The translations under genes were made by a program, and so were the position numbers. The notes below the pieces were generated by a model. That model was given only the letters and a program-made list of their open reading frames with translations. It was not told the origin of the DNA and did not search any database. A stretch of 30,458 bases of DNA from an uncultured Sutterella sp. (GTDB lineage: Bacteria > Pseudomonadota > Gammaproteobacteria > Burkholderiales > Burkholderiaceae_F): the NCBI GenBank assembly GCA_900546995.1, contig URFF01000015.1, positions 1 through 30,458 of the forward strand, read 5' to 3'. Below, piece after piece: positions 21,010-28,957 of this stretch (positions are counted from its first letter, which is position 1; each line of letters begins with the position of its first letter).

Positions 21010-22320
21010 TTAAAGGAACTGTGCCCCGATAATACCGGCAAGCATTAATGGGATGTTGTAAACGATAAAAGTCGGTACGCATGTATCCCAAATATGATCA
21101 TGCTGATGATCGGCGTTAAGTCCACTCGTGGGGCCAAGTGTCGTATCGGATGCCGGAGAGCCTGCATCGCCCAAGGCGCCCGCGGCCGACATCAAAAGGA
21201 TGGTCGCCGGAAGCGAAAAACCCACCGCGCTACAGAGCGGAACATAGATCACCGCAAGAATGGGCACGGTTCCAAAAGAGGTGCCAATTCCCATGGTGAC
21301 CAATAACCCGATGACCACAATGAGGGTCGCAGCGAGAATTTTATTGGCCATCAAATAGGGCACCACGCTTTGAACGAGCTCGTTAACGGCACCGGTTTCG
21401 TTAATGACGGCGGCGTAACCACCGGCAATGAGCATCACAAAGGCGATAAAGCCCATCATGGAAATGCCGCTCGCGATATGTTCGTCAAGCTCATAGAAGC
21501 GAAAAGCGCGTCCAGCCATCATGACAATGAGTCCGAATAGGGCAGCTAGCGGCAACGATTGCCAAATAAGCTGCACTGCCACCGCCAACACAATCGCCGC
21601 TAACGCCGCCCAGTGTTTGGCGTTAAAGCGCGTTTCAGTGGGTTCATTCGTTTGAGATGGACTCTGAGTGAGGTCTTCGTACTGGCGCGGTTTGCGATAC
21701 AAAACAAAGATGGCAAATAAAAGTCCGATGAACATCGAAGCGCCCAAAATCCAGTTAACGGACGCCACATCGGATACTGTCGTTTGCATACCGCTTCGGG
21801 TCATGCTATCGGCCACAATGCCTTGGAAAATGAGCCCAAAGCCAATGGGTAGTGTGATATAAGGCGCTTCAAGCCCAAAACTTAACGCGCAGGCGGCCGC
21901 CCGTCGGTCCAATTGCATTTTGTTCATCAGACTTAAAAGCGGCGGAATCAGAAGCGGAATAAATGCGATGTGAACCGGGACCACGTTTTGCGATAAGCAG
22001 GCGATAAACGCTAAAACCAAACAGAAAACCAAGCGACGAGAACCCAAGTGTTTGGAAATCCAGCTAACTAACATCTGCATGAGGCCCGTTTTTGCGATCG
22101 CGACGGCAAAGGTTCCTAAAAGAATATAGGAAAGCGCCGTCGTGGCATTGGCGGAAAACCCGTCAGTCAAAAGCGTCATGGTCTGACTGATGCCAAGCCC
22201 GCCCGTGAGTCCTGCCGTGAGCGCGGCAAAGATGAGGGCAAAAAGGACGTTGACTTTGAGTAGACACAATGCGCAAAGCACGATCACGGACAAAATGATG
22301 GGATTAAGAAATAAATCCAT
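21010..22320 (-). CDS. Na+/H+ antiporter-family permease (YuiF/HI0325-like)
   Basis: This 436-residue polytopic inner-membrane protein has about 11-12 hydrophobic segments and belongs to the ion-transporter superfamily group annotated Na+/H+ antiporter family protein. Visible features are a first helix LNPIILSVIVLCALCLLKV, VPVHIAFIPLLIPPLLSLMNK, the FGLEAPYITLPIGFGLIFQ segment, a central hydrophilic loop (about residues 210-235), and the C-terminal GDAGSPASDTTLGPTSGLNADHQHDHIWDT stretch. Homologues such as B. subtilis YuiF have been proposed to be amino-acid, possibly histidine, transporters. Its proximity to the his operon is compatible with that, but the substrate cannot be read from sequence. 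The start at 22320 follows AAGAGG. Confidence 0.8.
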   Translation of the reverse strand: MDLFLNPIILSVIVLCALCLLKVNVLFALIFAALTAGLTGGLGISQTMTLLTDGFSANATTALSYILLGTFAVAIAKTGLMQMLVSWISKHLGSRRLVFCLVLAFIACLSQNVVPVHIAFIPLLIPPLLSLMNKMQLDRRAAACALSFGLEAPYITLPIGFGLIFQGIVADSMTRSGMQTTVSDVASVNWILGASMFIGLLFAIFVLYRKPRQYEDLTQSPSQTNEPTETRFNAKHWAALAAIVLAVAVQLIWQSLPLAALFGLIVMMAGRAFRFYELDEHIASGISMMGFIAFVMLIAGGYAAVINETGAVNELVQSVVPYLMANKILAATLIVVIGLLVTMGIGTSFGTVPILAVIYVPLCSAVGFSLPATILLMSAAGALGDAGSPASDTTLGPTSGLNADHQHDHIWDTCVPTFIVYNIPLMLAGIIGAQFL

Positions 22321-22330
22321 CGAGGGCCTC

Positions 22331-22357
22331 TTACAACATCGGATTGGAAGATTTCAT
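22331..22357 (-). other. Possible 8-codon upstream ORF before the permease
   Basis: GGGAG four bases before an ATG opens MKSSNPML, ending 10 bases before the permease start. The strong ribosome-binding site makes translation plausible and would couple it to the permease. It has no His codons, so it is not a his leader peptide. Confidence 0.3.
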
Positions 22358-22660
22358 GGTACTCCCAAGAGAAGTTTTGAAAGTGCCTCCTCTAAGGTCT
22401 TTTGCTTAGTTCAATTAAACGGCAAGGCTAGGCAATACAGGGAATCGGCGATTTTCAAGGATCAAAATTTTTCTCTTTGATTGCTCTTCATTGACCTTGC
22501 AAAGCTCTTTTTGACACCAAAGAAATGTAAGTGTCCTATCGTCGTGTTTAAAATTGGATAAATTCATTAACCGTTTGAATATCAATATAAAAATCAAAAA
22601 ATAAGTGATTACGCTTAGTTGTAAAAATGAAACAACATATTGTCATAATTGGATAAAAAT

Positions 22661-22680
22661 TTGACAAAACGGGGGGGGTA
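22661..22680 (+). promoter_or_regulatory. TTGACA followed by G8 tract upstream of the porin
   Basis: TTGACA at 22661-22666 is followed by AAAC and a run of eight G (22671-22678). No good -10 lies at 17 bp; TATTTG at 22680 is only 13 bp away. TTGTCA at 22640-22645 and TGACAA at 22662-22667 form a 6-bp dyad, and AATTGGATAAA occurs twice (22552 and 22647). The 22321-22680 gap holds no further gene besides the possible short ORF. Confidence 0.4.
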
Positions 22681-22800
22681 TTTGAGAGAATGTTTCCCGT
22701 GATTTCCGATCTTTCTAAGTACCTTTAGGTCGGGGGTCATTCAGGGAAAAGATCCATGGGTCTTTTCCCTGTCTCTCAAATTCCTTTAACTGTGTAAGGA
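22681..22800 (+). promoter_or_regulatory. Structured 5' leader of the porin gene
   Basis: Three perfect or near-perfect pairings form a possible three-way junction. The closing stem is TTTGAGAGA (22681-22689) with TCTCTCAAA (22772-22780). Inside it are CCGATCT with AGGTCGG (22706-22712/22727-22733) and the strong CAGGGAAAAGA with TCTTTTCCCTG (22742-22752/22761-22771). A following short stem TCCTT (22782-22786) with AAGGA (22796-22800) would hide the ribosome-binding site of the porin ATG at 22811. Whether the transcript starts upstream of 22681 is not known. Confidence 0.5.
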
Positions 22801-22810
22801 CATTTTCATC

Positions 22811-23953
22811 ATGATGAAAAAGACTTTGGCAGCTGTTGCTGTCTTGGGTGCCTTCGCTACATCCGCTTTTGCAGCAGACGTGACGATCTACGGTCGTATC
22901 GGTACGGGTTTGCTCTTCCAAGATCAACAAGCCACGAACTTTGATGGCGTCGACACGGTCGACAACACGAGCTGGGGTATGGACGCCGGCGTGACGACGA
23001 CCAACCGTTTGGGCTTCAAGGGCTCTGAAAAGATCAGTGACGACTTGGAAGTTGGCTTCGTTCTCGAAACGAAGTTGGTCGGTGATACTGGTTCTGCCTT
23101 CGCTAACGGTTTCGATCGTGAATCTTTGATTTATGCAAAGACCAACTACGGTTCCTTCTACGCTGGTCGTGTTGGCGCCATGTGGTCTGATGGTGGTTCC
23201 ACGAACTTCTGGGCTAGCAACTACGTTGCCGGCGGTACCGGTGGTGGCGGATACTCTGTCCAAGGCGTTGGCTTGATGGTGAGCGAATCTGCCCGTGTTG
23301 CAAACCGTATTTCTTACGTTTCCCCGACGTTTGGTGGCTTCACCCTCTACGGTGAATACTCCTTCGGTACGGATACCTCCGTTGAAGAAAACTGCGCTCG
23401 TAACGACCGTCCGGCCGCTATCGGTTTGAAGTATGCTAACGGCAACTTCGGTTCCGGCTTGGTTGTGACCTATCGTAACGAAGCTTCTGTTTCCGCTACC
23501 AACGTGGTTACCGATCCTGAAAACGAATTCACGGTTAACCTCGGTGCTCACTATGATGCCGGCTTCGCTGACTTCAAGTTGGCCGGTCAATACTTCACCG
23601 GTGCTGATGCCATCGGGAACGTGACGGGTACCTTGGCTAAGGCCGATTCTTCTGTTTCCGGCTACGACGACTTGAAGGGCTACGCTTTGGTTGTCGGTGC
23701 TGACTTCCCGGCCTTGGGCGGTGAATGGACGGTTTCTGCCGCCTACACGGACGCTGAAGATAACGCCACGGGCGCTACGGACGAATTCAAGGGCTACAAC
23801 GTTGGTGCCATGTACACCTACATGTTGAGCAAGCAAACCCGCATCAAGGCTGGTGTTGGCTACTTGAAGACCGAAGGCGAACGTACTGGCGAGACGAGCA
23901 AGGCTGAATTCGAATCTGTCGACGCTTGGGTTGGCATCGTTCAGTACTTCTAA
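22811..23953 (+). CDS. Outer-membrane general porin
   Basis: This 380-residue trimeric-porin-type beta-barrel belongs to the Gram-negative porin family common in Betaproteobacteria. A 21-residue signal peptide ends TSAFA, and the mature start ADVTIYGRIGTGLLF is typical. It continues with alternating strands (NRLGFKGSEKISDDLEVGFVLE, SFYAGRVGAMW) and the C-terminal ends VGIVQYF, the terminal Phe needed for barrel assembly. Codon choice is strongly biased (TTG, GGT, GTT, AAG, GAA), quite unlike the flanking genes and indicating high expression. AAGGA lies 10 bases before ATG 22811; a second ATG at 22814 is possible. A long reverse-strand open frame over it is an artefact of this codon bias. Confidence 0.93.
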   Translation: MMKKTLAAVAVLGAFATSAFAADVTIYGRIGTGLLFQDQQATNFDGVDTVDNTSWGMDAGVTTTNRLGFKGSEKISDDLEVGFVLETKLVGDTGSAFANGFDRESLIYAKTNYGSFYAGRVGAMWSDGGSTNFWASNYVAGGTGGGGYSVQGVGLMVSESARVANRISYVSPTFGGFTLYGEYSFGTDTSVEENCARNDRPAAIGLKYANGNFGSGLVVTYRNEASVSATNVVTDPENEFTVNLGAHYDAGFADFKLAGQYFTGADAIGNVTGTLAKADSSVSGYDDLKGYALVVGADFPALGGEWTVSAAYTDAEDNATGATDEFKGYNVGAMYTYMLSKQTRIKAGVGYLKTEGERTGETSKAEFESVDAWVGIVQYF

Positions 23954-23990
23954 GATAGTGCGGAAAGCGTAAGCTTTTAACTTACTACCC

Positions 23991-24024
23991 GAAGGCCATG
24001 ATGGAGTAATTCATCATGGCTTTC
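23991..24024 (+). terminator. Porin terminator hairpin
   Basis: A 13-bp stem (23991-24003 with 24012-24024, one G-U) with an 8-base loop lies 38 bases past the porin stop. The following tract is only moderately T-rich (GCTTTACTATT). The rest of the 23954-24249 gap shows no gene. Confidence 0.6.
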
Positions 24025-24249
24025 GCTTTACTATTCATTGCGTTAACGACAATGACACCTTGCCATCATATTGTTGTCATGGTTGCCTTTCATTGATGAT
24101 GGTGTTTTCATTTTCTCTTTACAGTTCAGCAACATAGCCCACATAAAATGAGCGCGAAGCCTCGCTTCATTCATTTTTAATCAACTCAACACAAGGACGG
24201 CGCATGGCATGTTCGGTTGTTTGAGCATCGTCATTAGCCGCTGGGCTAT

Positions 24250-24594
24250 ATGAACATTTTCTCTTTCAAACGCAGCGTCTTGAGTGTGGCGCTCGCCTCT
24301 GCTTTTTTAAGCCTTCATCCGGTGTTTGCCGCAGACTATACAGGCAGTGAGCTTTATGCGCACGACAAAGATGTCACTTACGAATATGACAATGTGACAT
24401 TAACAAGTGACTTGTCATTAAGTTGGTATAGCGCATATCTAACAGGCGGTTTAAAAGTTAATGATTCACTCAATATTGAACTAACCGGTAACGAATTATC
24501 TTCTCATGGACTTTTGCGGGCCATTGTTGGTAAAGGCGGTAATCTCTCGGTCGCATCGGGGGGCACACATTTAACCCGGGGTTGTCAAGAGTAA
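24250..24594 (+). pseudogene. Autotransporter remnant, N-terminal fragment
   Basis: The 114-residue frame begins with a 27-residue signal peptide (FKRSVLSVALASAFLSL, ending HPVFA) and continues into Gly/Ser/Leu-rich beta-helix-like sequence (LTSDLSLSWYSAYLTGGLKV, GKGGNLSVASGGTH). This is the usual start of a type V autotransporter passenger. Similarity stops near 24570 and the frame ends at 24594, far short of the 700 or more residues expected. A matching barrel fragment resumes at 25363, so one gene was broken by about 0.8 kb of unrelated sequence. Confidence 0.7.
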
Positions 24595-24603
24595 AAAACA
24601 CCC

Positions 24604-24632
24604 TGACATCAAAATTTTTTGTTTTGACGTCA
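24604..24632. repeat. Inverted repeat at the start of the foreign segment
   Basis: TGACATCAAAA (24604-24614) and TTTTGACGTCA (24622-24632) pair in 10 of 11 positions around TTTTTTG, just after the point where autotransporter similarity ends. More hairpins follow: AGCTGCC/GGCAGCT (24763-24779), CCAAGC/GCTTGG (24796-24819), and a 14-bp perfect palindrome GGTTCGGCCGAACC near 24920. Confidence 0.5.
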
Positions 24633-24979
24633 TTGTCTGATATTTCAAGCGTGCACGGAATCTAATTTTGGCCAGAATCTGATTGTCGATCGGTCGAGTA
24701 GTGAAACAAACGAGTCCTAAAAAGTTGTTCGGACAGGCGCACATCCGGATCTAGACCTACCTAGCTGCCGTGGGCAGCTCCTCTGATAAGTCCCACCAAG
24801 CCATTGATTGAATGCTTGGCCATTCACTAGCATCTGGACCGAACCTTGTTCCATAATTAATGACAGGATGCACGGCATCAAATTCCGAAGAAAGTGTGCC
24901 ACCCCAGAGAGGGCTCAAGGTTCGGCCGAACCACTATATCAAATTCTTTTCAAACATTGACTAACGTCACAGTAATTTT

Positions 24980-25275
24980 GAGGCAAAACGCCCGTTGCCT
25001 CTCGGGGAATGTCATCAACGTGTCAAGTTTTTCTGGAATTTAATGGAGGGCCCCTTTAGGGAGGCGCCGTTCATTTCCAGGAAAACTTGATCACGGCACT
25101 AAACGCTACAATCTGCAACCTCCGGCCTGTCAGGCCGGGGTTGCCCAGCGGCGAGCGTTTAACATGCATGGGACAAATAGGTTGTCAAGCAACCGTGCCA
25201 CTCGGGGTGCCATGGCTTCGAGGATCCAATCCCCGATACTCATATAACCCTGGAAACACACCCGGGAGTATGAGT
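24980..25275. other. Hairpin-dense 300-nt element within the autotransporter remnant
   Basis: No ORF of note is present. Complementary arms in order are GAGGCAA/TTGCCTC (24980-25001), a 16-bp arm pair with one G-U (25023-25038 with 25075-25090), TAAACGCT/AGCGTTTA (25100-25107/25154-25161) enclosing a 13-bp bulged stem (25115-25128/25132-25144), and GGTTG/CAACC (25180-25194) within CATGG/CCATG. Then come TCGGGG/CCCCGA (25202-25207/25231-25236) and ACTCATA/TATGAGT (25238-25244/25269-25275). This density of nested arms indicates a structured RNA or a non-autonomous mobile element. The class was not recognised. Confidence 0.5.
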
Positions 25276-25362
25276 TGACCACAAAGAAAAACTAAAGACT
25301 GGGCAATTAAGAAAGCGGCGAGCGCCGCAAAGTCGGTCTACTGACCGCTGTCTTCCAAAATA

Positions 25363-25718
25363 ATTCTCGCTTTAGGGTTCTCCATTGATACGATTAACGC
25401 CACGGCGACAAACGATATCAATGTGGTGGAAGCTCCGTTAGGCGTCACGGTGAAGGGTAAGACGGAAGTGAACGGCTGGAAGGTCGCTCCGATGGTCGAC
25501 GTCTCCATGGTGCCGCAATTCGGTGACAAGAAAGCCAAGATCTGGAATTCGGGCGTTGCGTTCGAGCAAGACGTACTTGATGCCGCTTTGATGAAGACCT
25601 CGGTCGGCGTGTCCGCTCAGAAGGGTAATCTCACCTTCGGTTTGAATTACCGTCTGGGTGTTGGTGGCGAAGAACGTCAAAACCATAGCTTAATGCGAAT
25701 ATCCGCTATCAGTTCTAA
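25363..25718 (+). pseudogene. Autotransporter remnant, C-terminal barrel fragment
   Basis: The frame reads IDTINATATNDINVVEAPLG, then KTEVNGWKVAPMVDVSMVPQ, SVGVSAQKGNLTFGLNYRLG and ERQNHSL, which is the last part of an autotransporter translocator barrel. The normal ending NANIRYQF with its terminal aromatic residue is present but in another frame (TAA at 25716-25718). One base is missing near 25690, so the listed frame instead runs to a TAG at 25725. The upstream frame is closed by a TGA at 25342. Together with 24250-24594 this is a disrupted autotransporter gene. Confidence 0.72.
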
Positions 25719-25739
25719 TTTCTAGAACGTCCTTAAGTA

Positions 25740-25773
25740 ACACTCGGGTTGCTTTTCAAAGTGACCCGAGTGT
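25740..25773 (+). terminator. Terminator after the autotransporter remnant
   Basis: ACACTCGGGT (25740-25749) and ACCCGAGTGT (25764-25773) form a perfect 10-bp stem, followed by CTCTGTGTTT. It is placed as expected for the original autotransporter gene. Confidence 0.65.
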
Positions 25774-25803
25774 CTCTGTGTTTAATAATCAAATTTTTTG
25801 ACT

Positions 25804-27330
25804 ATGCCTTTAAATTTGGAGTCTTTTGTTCCCGAAACCGGGACGGCGATGGCCGATCGTGCGACCGATGAATTTTCCATGCAGGTGCTCATGGAAATCA
25901 TTTTGGAAAAGTTGTCGCTACCTAATCTCATCGGTCAAATAACGATTGTCTTTTTGGCGATCCTTTTGGGCTATTTCTTGGCCCGACGAGCAAAAATGCT
26001 CATTAAGCTTTGGCTTTGTGAGGCGGAACGTAAAACTGAAAAAGCCATTGAAGAGGCAACGGGGACCTCGTCTTTTTCCCGATTGCATCGCACTTACTGG
26101 CCTCGGGTGAGACACTTTTTCGCAGGCCTTGTGGCGAGCATCTCTTTTTCCGTGATTTCCGGCTGCTTTGTGGCGATGGGCGCTTACGCCATGACGGCGA
26201 TGGGCTTTGATCGCTCGACGCTTATTTTGTGCCGTTTGGCCTACACCTTCCTTTTCGCTGTCGCTTGCTTATCCGTCTTGATGCAGTGCCTGCACGAGTG
26301 GGTGGGTGAAGAAAAGATGACCCCGGGGTTGGTTAAAACCATCAAGGTGGTTTTCTGGGGTTTGGTGATTTTGCAATTTTTGGGTGTTTTGGGACCGGCG
26401 ATTGATTTCCTGGATTCCACGCACTTACCCTTTGGTAAAGACGTGACGATTTGGAAGTGCATTGTCGCGGCCTTCACGGTCTTTATCACGCTTTGGATTG
26501 CAAACGGCTTAGCGGGCCTTCTTGATGCGCTCATCATGAGTCAGGAAAATTTCTCCGCGAACCTTCGGGTCGCGATTAGCCGTGTGACACGCATCGCGTT
26601 ATTTATTCTCGCGATCATCATGGCGCTAAACGCCGTTGGGTTTGATTTGGCGATTCTTTCAATCTTCGGTGGTGCCGTCGGTGTGGGCTTGGGCTTTGGG
26701 CTTCAAAAGATTGCCTCCAACTACATTTCAGGCTTCATCATCCTGATGGACAAGTCGGTGAAAATCGGCGATATGGTGACAGTCGGTGGCTTTAAGGGCA
26801 AGGTCACAGAAATCAACACGCGTTTTACTGTGGTTCGCAGTAATGACGGATTGGAAAACATCGTTCCGAATGAATCGTTTGTGACAAGTTCCGTGCTTAA
26901 TCACTCGTATACCGATGAAGCGGCGGTTCAGTACATTGATGTCTCAGTGGCTTACGATGCCGATGTGACTAAGGCACTGAAGATTTTGCTTGAAGAAGGC
27001 ATGCGTGAAAGAAGCCGAATCGTGAAGGGCCGCAAAGGGTGGTCTTGCATCGATAGTTTGGGCGACTCGGGCATCAACTTGAAGTTGGCTTTCTGGGTTG
27101 CGGATCCGAAAAATGGCGTTGCCGGATTAAAGACCGCTATTTATCTCGATATTTTGAGACGCTTTAAAGAAGAGGGCATTGAAATTCCGTACAACATGTT
27201 GGAATTGAATATCCGTAAAGTGGAAGCGGATTTGAGCAAGTTACAAAAGGCTGTCAATCAACCGGTCATGCAACCCAAAGAAGCGGACGCTTTGCTCGGT
27301 AAAGACGAGCCCGTCAAAGAAGCTGTGTAA
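25804..27330 (+). CDS. MscS-family mechanosensitive channel
   Basis: This inner-membrane small-conductance mechanosensitive channel homologue has about 508 residues, longer than E. coli MscS (286) because of extra N-terminal membrane helices. Hydrophobic spans lie near residues 45-65, 108-130, 145-165, 180-200, 220-240 and 262-280. The pore helix and beta domain follow: ILSIFGGAVGVGLGFGLQKI, then NYISGFIILMDKSVKIGDMV, the GFKGKVTEINTRFTVVRSNDG segment, and IVPNESFVTSSVLNHSY. The start is uncertain: ATG 25804 lacks a clear ribosome-binding site and ATG 25849 (GGGACGG upstream) is possible. It follows a terminator and ends with its own. Confidence 0.9.
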   Translation: MPLNLESFVPETGTAMADRATDEFSMQVLMEIILEKLSLPNLIGQITIVFLAILLGYFLARRAKMLIKLWLCEAERKTEKAIEEATGTSSFSRLHRTYWPRVRHFFAGLVASISFSVISGCFVAMGAYAMTAMGFDRSTLILCRLAYTFLFAVACLSVLMQCLHEWVGEEKMTPGLVKTIKVVFWGLVILQFLGVLGPAIDFLDSTHLPFGKDVTIWKCIVAAFTVFITLWIANGLAGLLDALIMSQENFSANLRVAISRVTRIALFILAIIMALNAVGFDLAILSIFGGAVGVGLGFGLQKIASNYISGFIILMDKSVKIGDMVTVGGFKGKVTEINTRFTVVRSNDGLENIVPNESFVTSSVLNHSYTDEAAVQYIDVSVAYDADVTKALKILLEEGMRERSRIVKGRKGWSCIDSLGDSGINLKLAFWVADPKNGVAGLKTAIYLDILRRFKEEGIEIPYNMLELNIRKVEADLSKLQKAVNQPVMQPKEADALLGKDEPVKEAV

Positions 27331-27337
27331 TGAGGCG

Positions 27338-27374
27338 AGGAGCCTCGAATATTGTCGGGGCTTCTTCCTTTTTT
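27338..27374 (+). terminator. Terminator of the MscS-family gene
   Basis: An 11-bp stem with two G-U pairs (27338-27348 with 27355-27365) is followed by TCCTTTTTT, 8 bases past the stop codon. Confidence 0.75.
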
Positions 27375-27418
27375 AGCAACATTGTCTACAGATTAAATTT
27401 TGTTATAGGAGACATCTG

Positions 27419-27607
27419 CTGACTTCTGATGAATTGATCAAACAATTAAAAGAAAGTGGTCCGGAAAATGAAAGTCGGGAAGATTTTCAAAAGCGGGTTG
27501 AAGCGACTTTGCAAGATGGTGAAGCTTTAACGTCGCTCGGTATCCAAGATGATAGTAACGGTGTCATCGAAGAAACTTTAAGCCGAATCGCAAGTGGTGA
27601 CTTCTAA
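27419..27607 (+). CDS. Possible small acidic protein with CTG start, unrecognised
   Basis: A strong AGGAG (27407-27411) is followed 7 bases later by CTG (27419), opening a 62-codon frame (LTSDELIKQLKESGPENE near the start, ending RIASGDF). The predicted protein is acidic and helix-prone with no membrane segment. No ATG exists in this frame; other possible starts are CTG 27416 and TTG 27434. The good ribosome-binding site and the amphipathic composition favour a real or recently decayed gene whose ATG was lost. It lies between the MscS terminator and a strong convergent hairpin. I recognise no family; a small antitoxin-like or adaptor protein is a guess only. Confidence 0.4.
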   Translation: MTSDELIKQLKESGPENESREDFQKRVEATLQDGEALTSLGIQDDSNGVIEETLSRIASGDF

Positions 27608-27640
27608 AAAACTAACGTCATCCCGGTATTTTTTGAAATC

Positions 27641-27683
27641 GAGCGCCGCTGATTGAACTCTGACGTAGTTCTCAGCGGCGCTT
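27641..27683. terminator. Convergent bidirectional terminator
   Basis: A 12-bp stem (GAGCGCCGCTGA at 27641-27652 with 27672-27683, last pair G-U) plus an inner GAAC/GTTC sits between the small + strand ORF and the reverse ATPase gene. T-rich sequence flanks it on both strands (ATTCTTTAG on plus, CGATTTC on minus). Confidence 0.7.
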
Positions 27684-27688
27684 ATTCT

Positions 27689-28897
27689 TTAGATATCCCA
27701 AATGCTTTGAACAGTTATGCCGGGCGCAATATTGTAGGGGGCGTCGGGTAAAGCGATAATCGAGGCAGTCCCAAGAGCAATATTGAATTTTTCTAACGCT
27801 CGAATCCACTTTGCATCGTGAGTGTCGGGAGTTTTCTTCATTTTAATTTCAACAGGATAATAAAGACCTCCCGAATGAATCAGCAGGTCAATTTCCATGC
27901 CGGTGCTGTCGCGATAAAAATAGAAATCCGGTTTATTCCCGTTATGACAATGGCTTTTCACAATTTCCGTGATGACAAACGTTTCAAAAAGCGCACCGTT
28001 ATAGGCATGGTTTTGCATTTCTTGAGCGGATGAAATACCAAGCAGTGCTGCCGCTAAGCCGGTATCGGCTAAGTACACTTTGGGACTTTTGACAATTTGT
28101 TTGTTGATGTTGCCGCTAAATGCCGGAAGAAGATAAATGAGCCCCGACGCTTCAGCAATCGAGAGCCAACGTTTAATGGTTGGCATTCCGACATCACACA
28201 TTTGGGAAAGGACCTGAATGCGTAGTTCTTGACCTGTCCGTGCTGCTAGAGCCTTCAAAAACTTTCGAAATTCGAGTGTTTTTTCAACGCCAGTGAGTGC
28301 TGCTATATCCCTTGAAAGATAAAGATCAATTAATGAATCGTAAAACCATTGACGTTCGATCTGATCTAACTTGAGAACTTCCGGCCAAGCGCCTTGAAAC
28401 ATGAGTTCCCAGGTTTTCGTGGGATTCAATTTAGGAAGTGTCCCAATGTTTCCGGGAATAAAAGGCTTTTGCTCAAGCCCTAAACCCAAACGCTCGTACA
28501 ACGATAAGGGCCAAAGATCAAACGCGATCAATCGACCGGGAAGGGCTTCAGAGACTTGACTCATCAAATGCAGTCGCTGAGAGCCACTTAGCCAATACTG
28601 GCCTTTTGTGTCCCGAGCATCCACCTTTTCTTTCAGAGGTCGAAAAAGAGAAGGAGCTAATTGAATTTCGTCAACAATCGCCGGAGTCGGGTTATGCTCA
28701 AAAAATGAGGAAGGATCCTCGTTAGCCATTAACCGTTGAGCTGTATTGTCGAGCGTTATGTAGTGGCGATCTTCTCCGGCAACCTCTTTTAAAAGAGTGC
28801 TTTTTCCAACTTGTCGAAGACCGGATAACATCACGACTTTAAAGTGTTTAGATGCTTTTTCAATGACTGGTTCTAACGTGCGATGAAGATAGGTCAT
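27689..28897 (-). CDS. AAA-type ATPase with DUF4143 domain, intact
   Basis: This 402-residue cytosolic protein belongs to the ATP-binding AAA/DUF4143 family. The N-terminal P-loop domain has Walker A GLRQVGKST at residues 26-34, Walker B PAIVDEIQLAPSLF, and YWLSGSQRLHL resembling a sensor strand. A winged-helix-like middle (LSQMCDVGMPTIKRWLSIAE, then GLIYLLPAF) is followed by YLADTGLAAALLG and the DUF4143 nuclease-like motif (EIDLLIHSGGLYYPVEIKMKK). Cellular function is not established for this family; neighbours offer no partner protein. It is intact, unlike the paralogue at 19696-20951, and like it has 23-bp-spaced repeats upstream. Confidence 0.85.
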   Translation of the reverse strand: MTYLHRTLEPVIEKASKHFKVVMLSGLRQVGKSTLLKEVAGEDRHYITLDNTAQRLMANEDPSSFFEHNPTPAIVDEIQLAPSLFRPLKEKVDARDTKGQYWLSGSQRLHLMSQVSEALPGRLIAFDLWPLSLYERLGLGLEQKPFIPGNIGTLPKLNPTKTWELMFQGAWPEVLKLDQIERQWFYDSLIDLYLSRDIAALTGVEKTLEFRKFLKALAARTGQELRIQVLSQMCDVGMPTIKRWLSIAEASGLIYLLPAFSGNINKQIVKSPKVYLADTGLAAALLGISSAQEMQNHAYNGALFETFVITEIVKSHCHNGNKPDFYFYRDSTGMEIDLLIHSGGLYYPVEIKMKKTPDTHDAKWIRALEKFNIALGTASIIALPDAPYNIAPGITVQSIWDI

Positions 28898-28928
28898 GTT
28901 CGATTTGTGTTAAATGGATATAAAACCT

Positions 28929-28957
28929 TTTATAGATGATTCTTTATCCAAAGTCAA
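28929..28957 (-). promoter_or_regulatory. Promoter of the intact DUF4143 ATPase
   Basis: On the minus strand TTGACT (plus 28952-28957) and TATAAA (plus 28929-28934) are separated by exactly 17 bp, about 30 bases upstream of the ATG. The -35 hexamer is the gene-proximal end of the first 23-bp repeat, so a repeat-binding protein would compete with RNA polymerase. Confidence 0.65.

Noticed and set aside
22715..23836. Long reverse-strand open frame (373 codons) over the porin gene
   Set aside because: It is the mirror of the strongly codon-biased porin. Its translation is low-complexity with no family features, while the + strand has a signal peptide and barrel signature.
24760..24950. Possible reverse-strand protein remnant (frame containing INYGTRFGPDASEWPSIQSM)
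   Set aside because: About 50 codons are open, but there is no start, no family recognised and several internal stops. The same bases form hairpins, so coding is not supported.
24980..25275. Group II intron
   Set aside because: No domain V-like hairpin with the expected catalytic triad, no GUGYG 5' end at the right place and no reverse transcriptase ORF was found.
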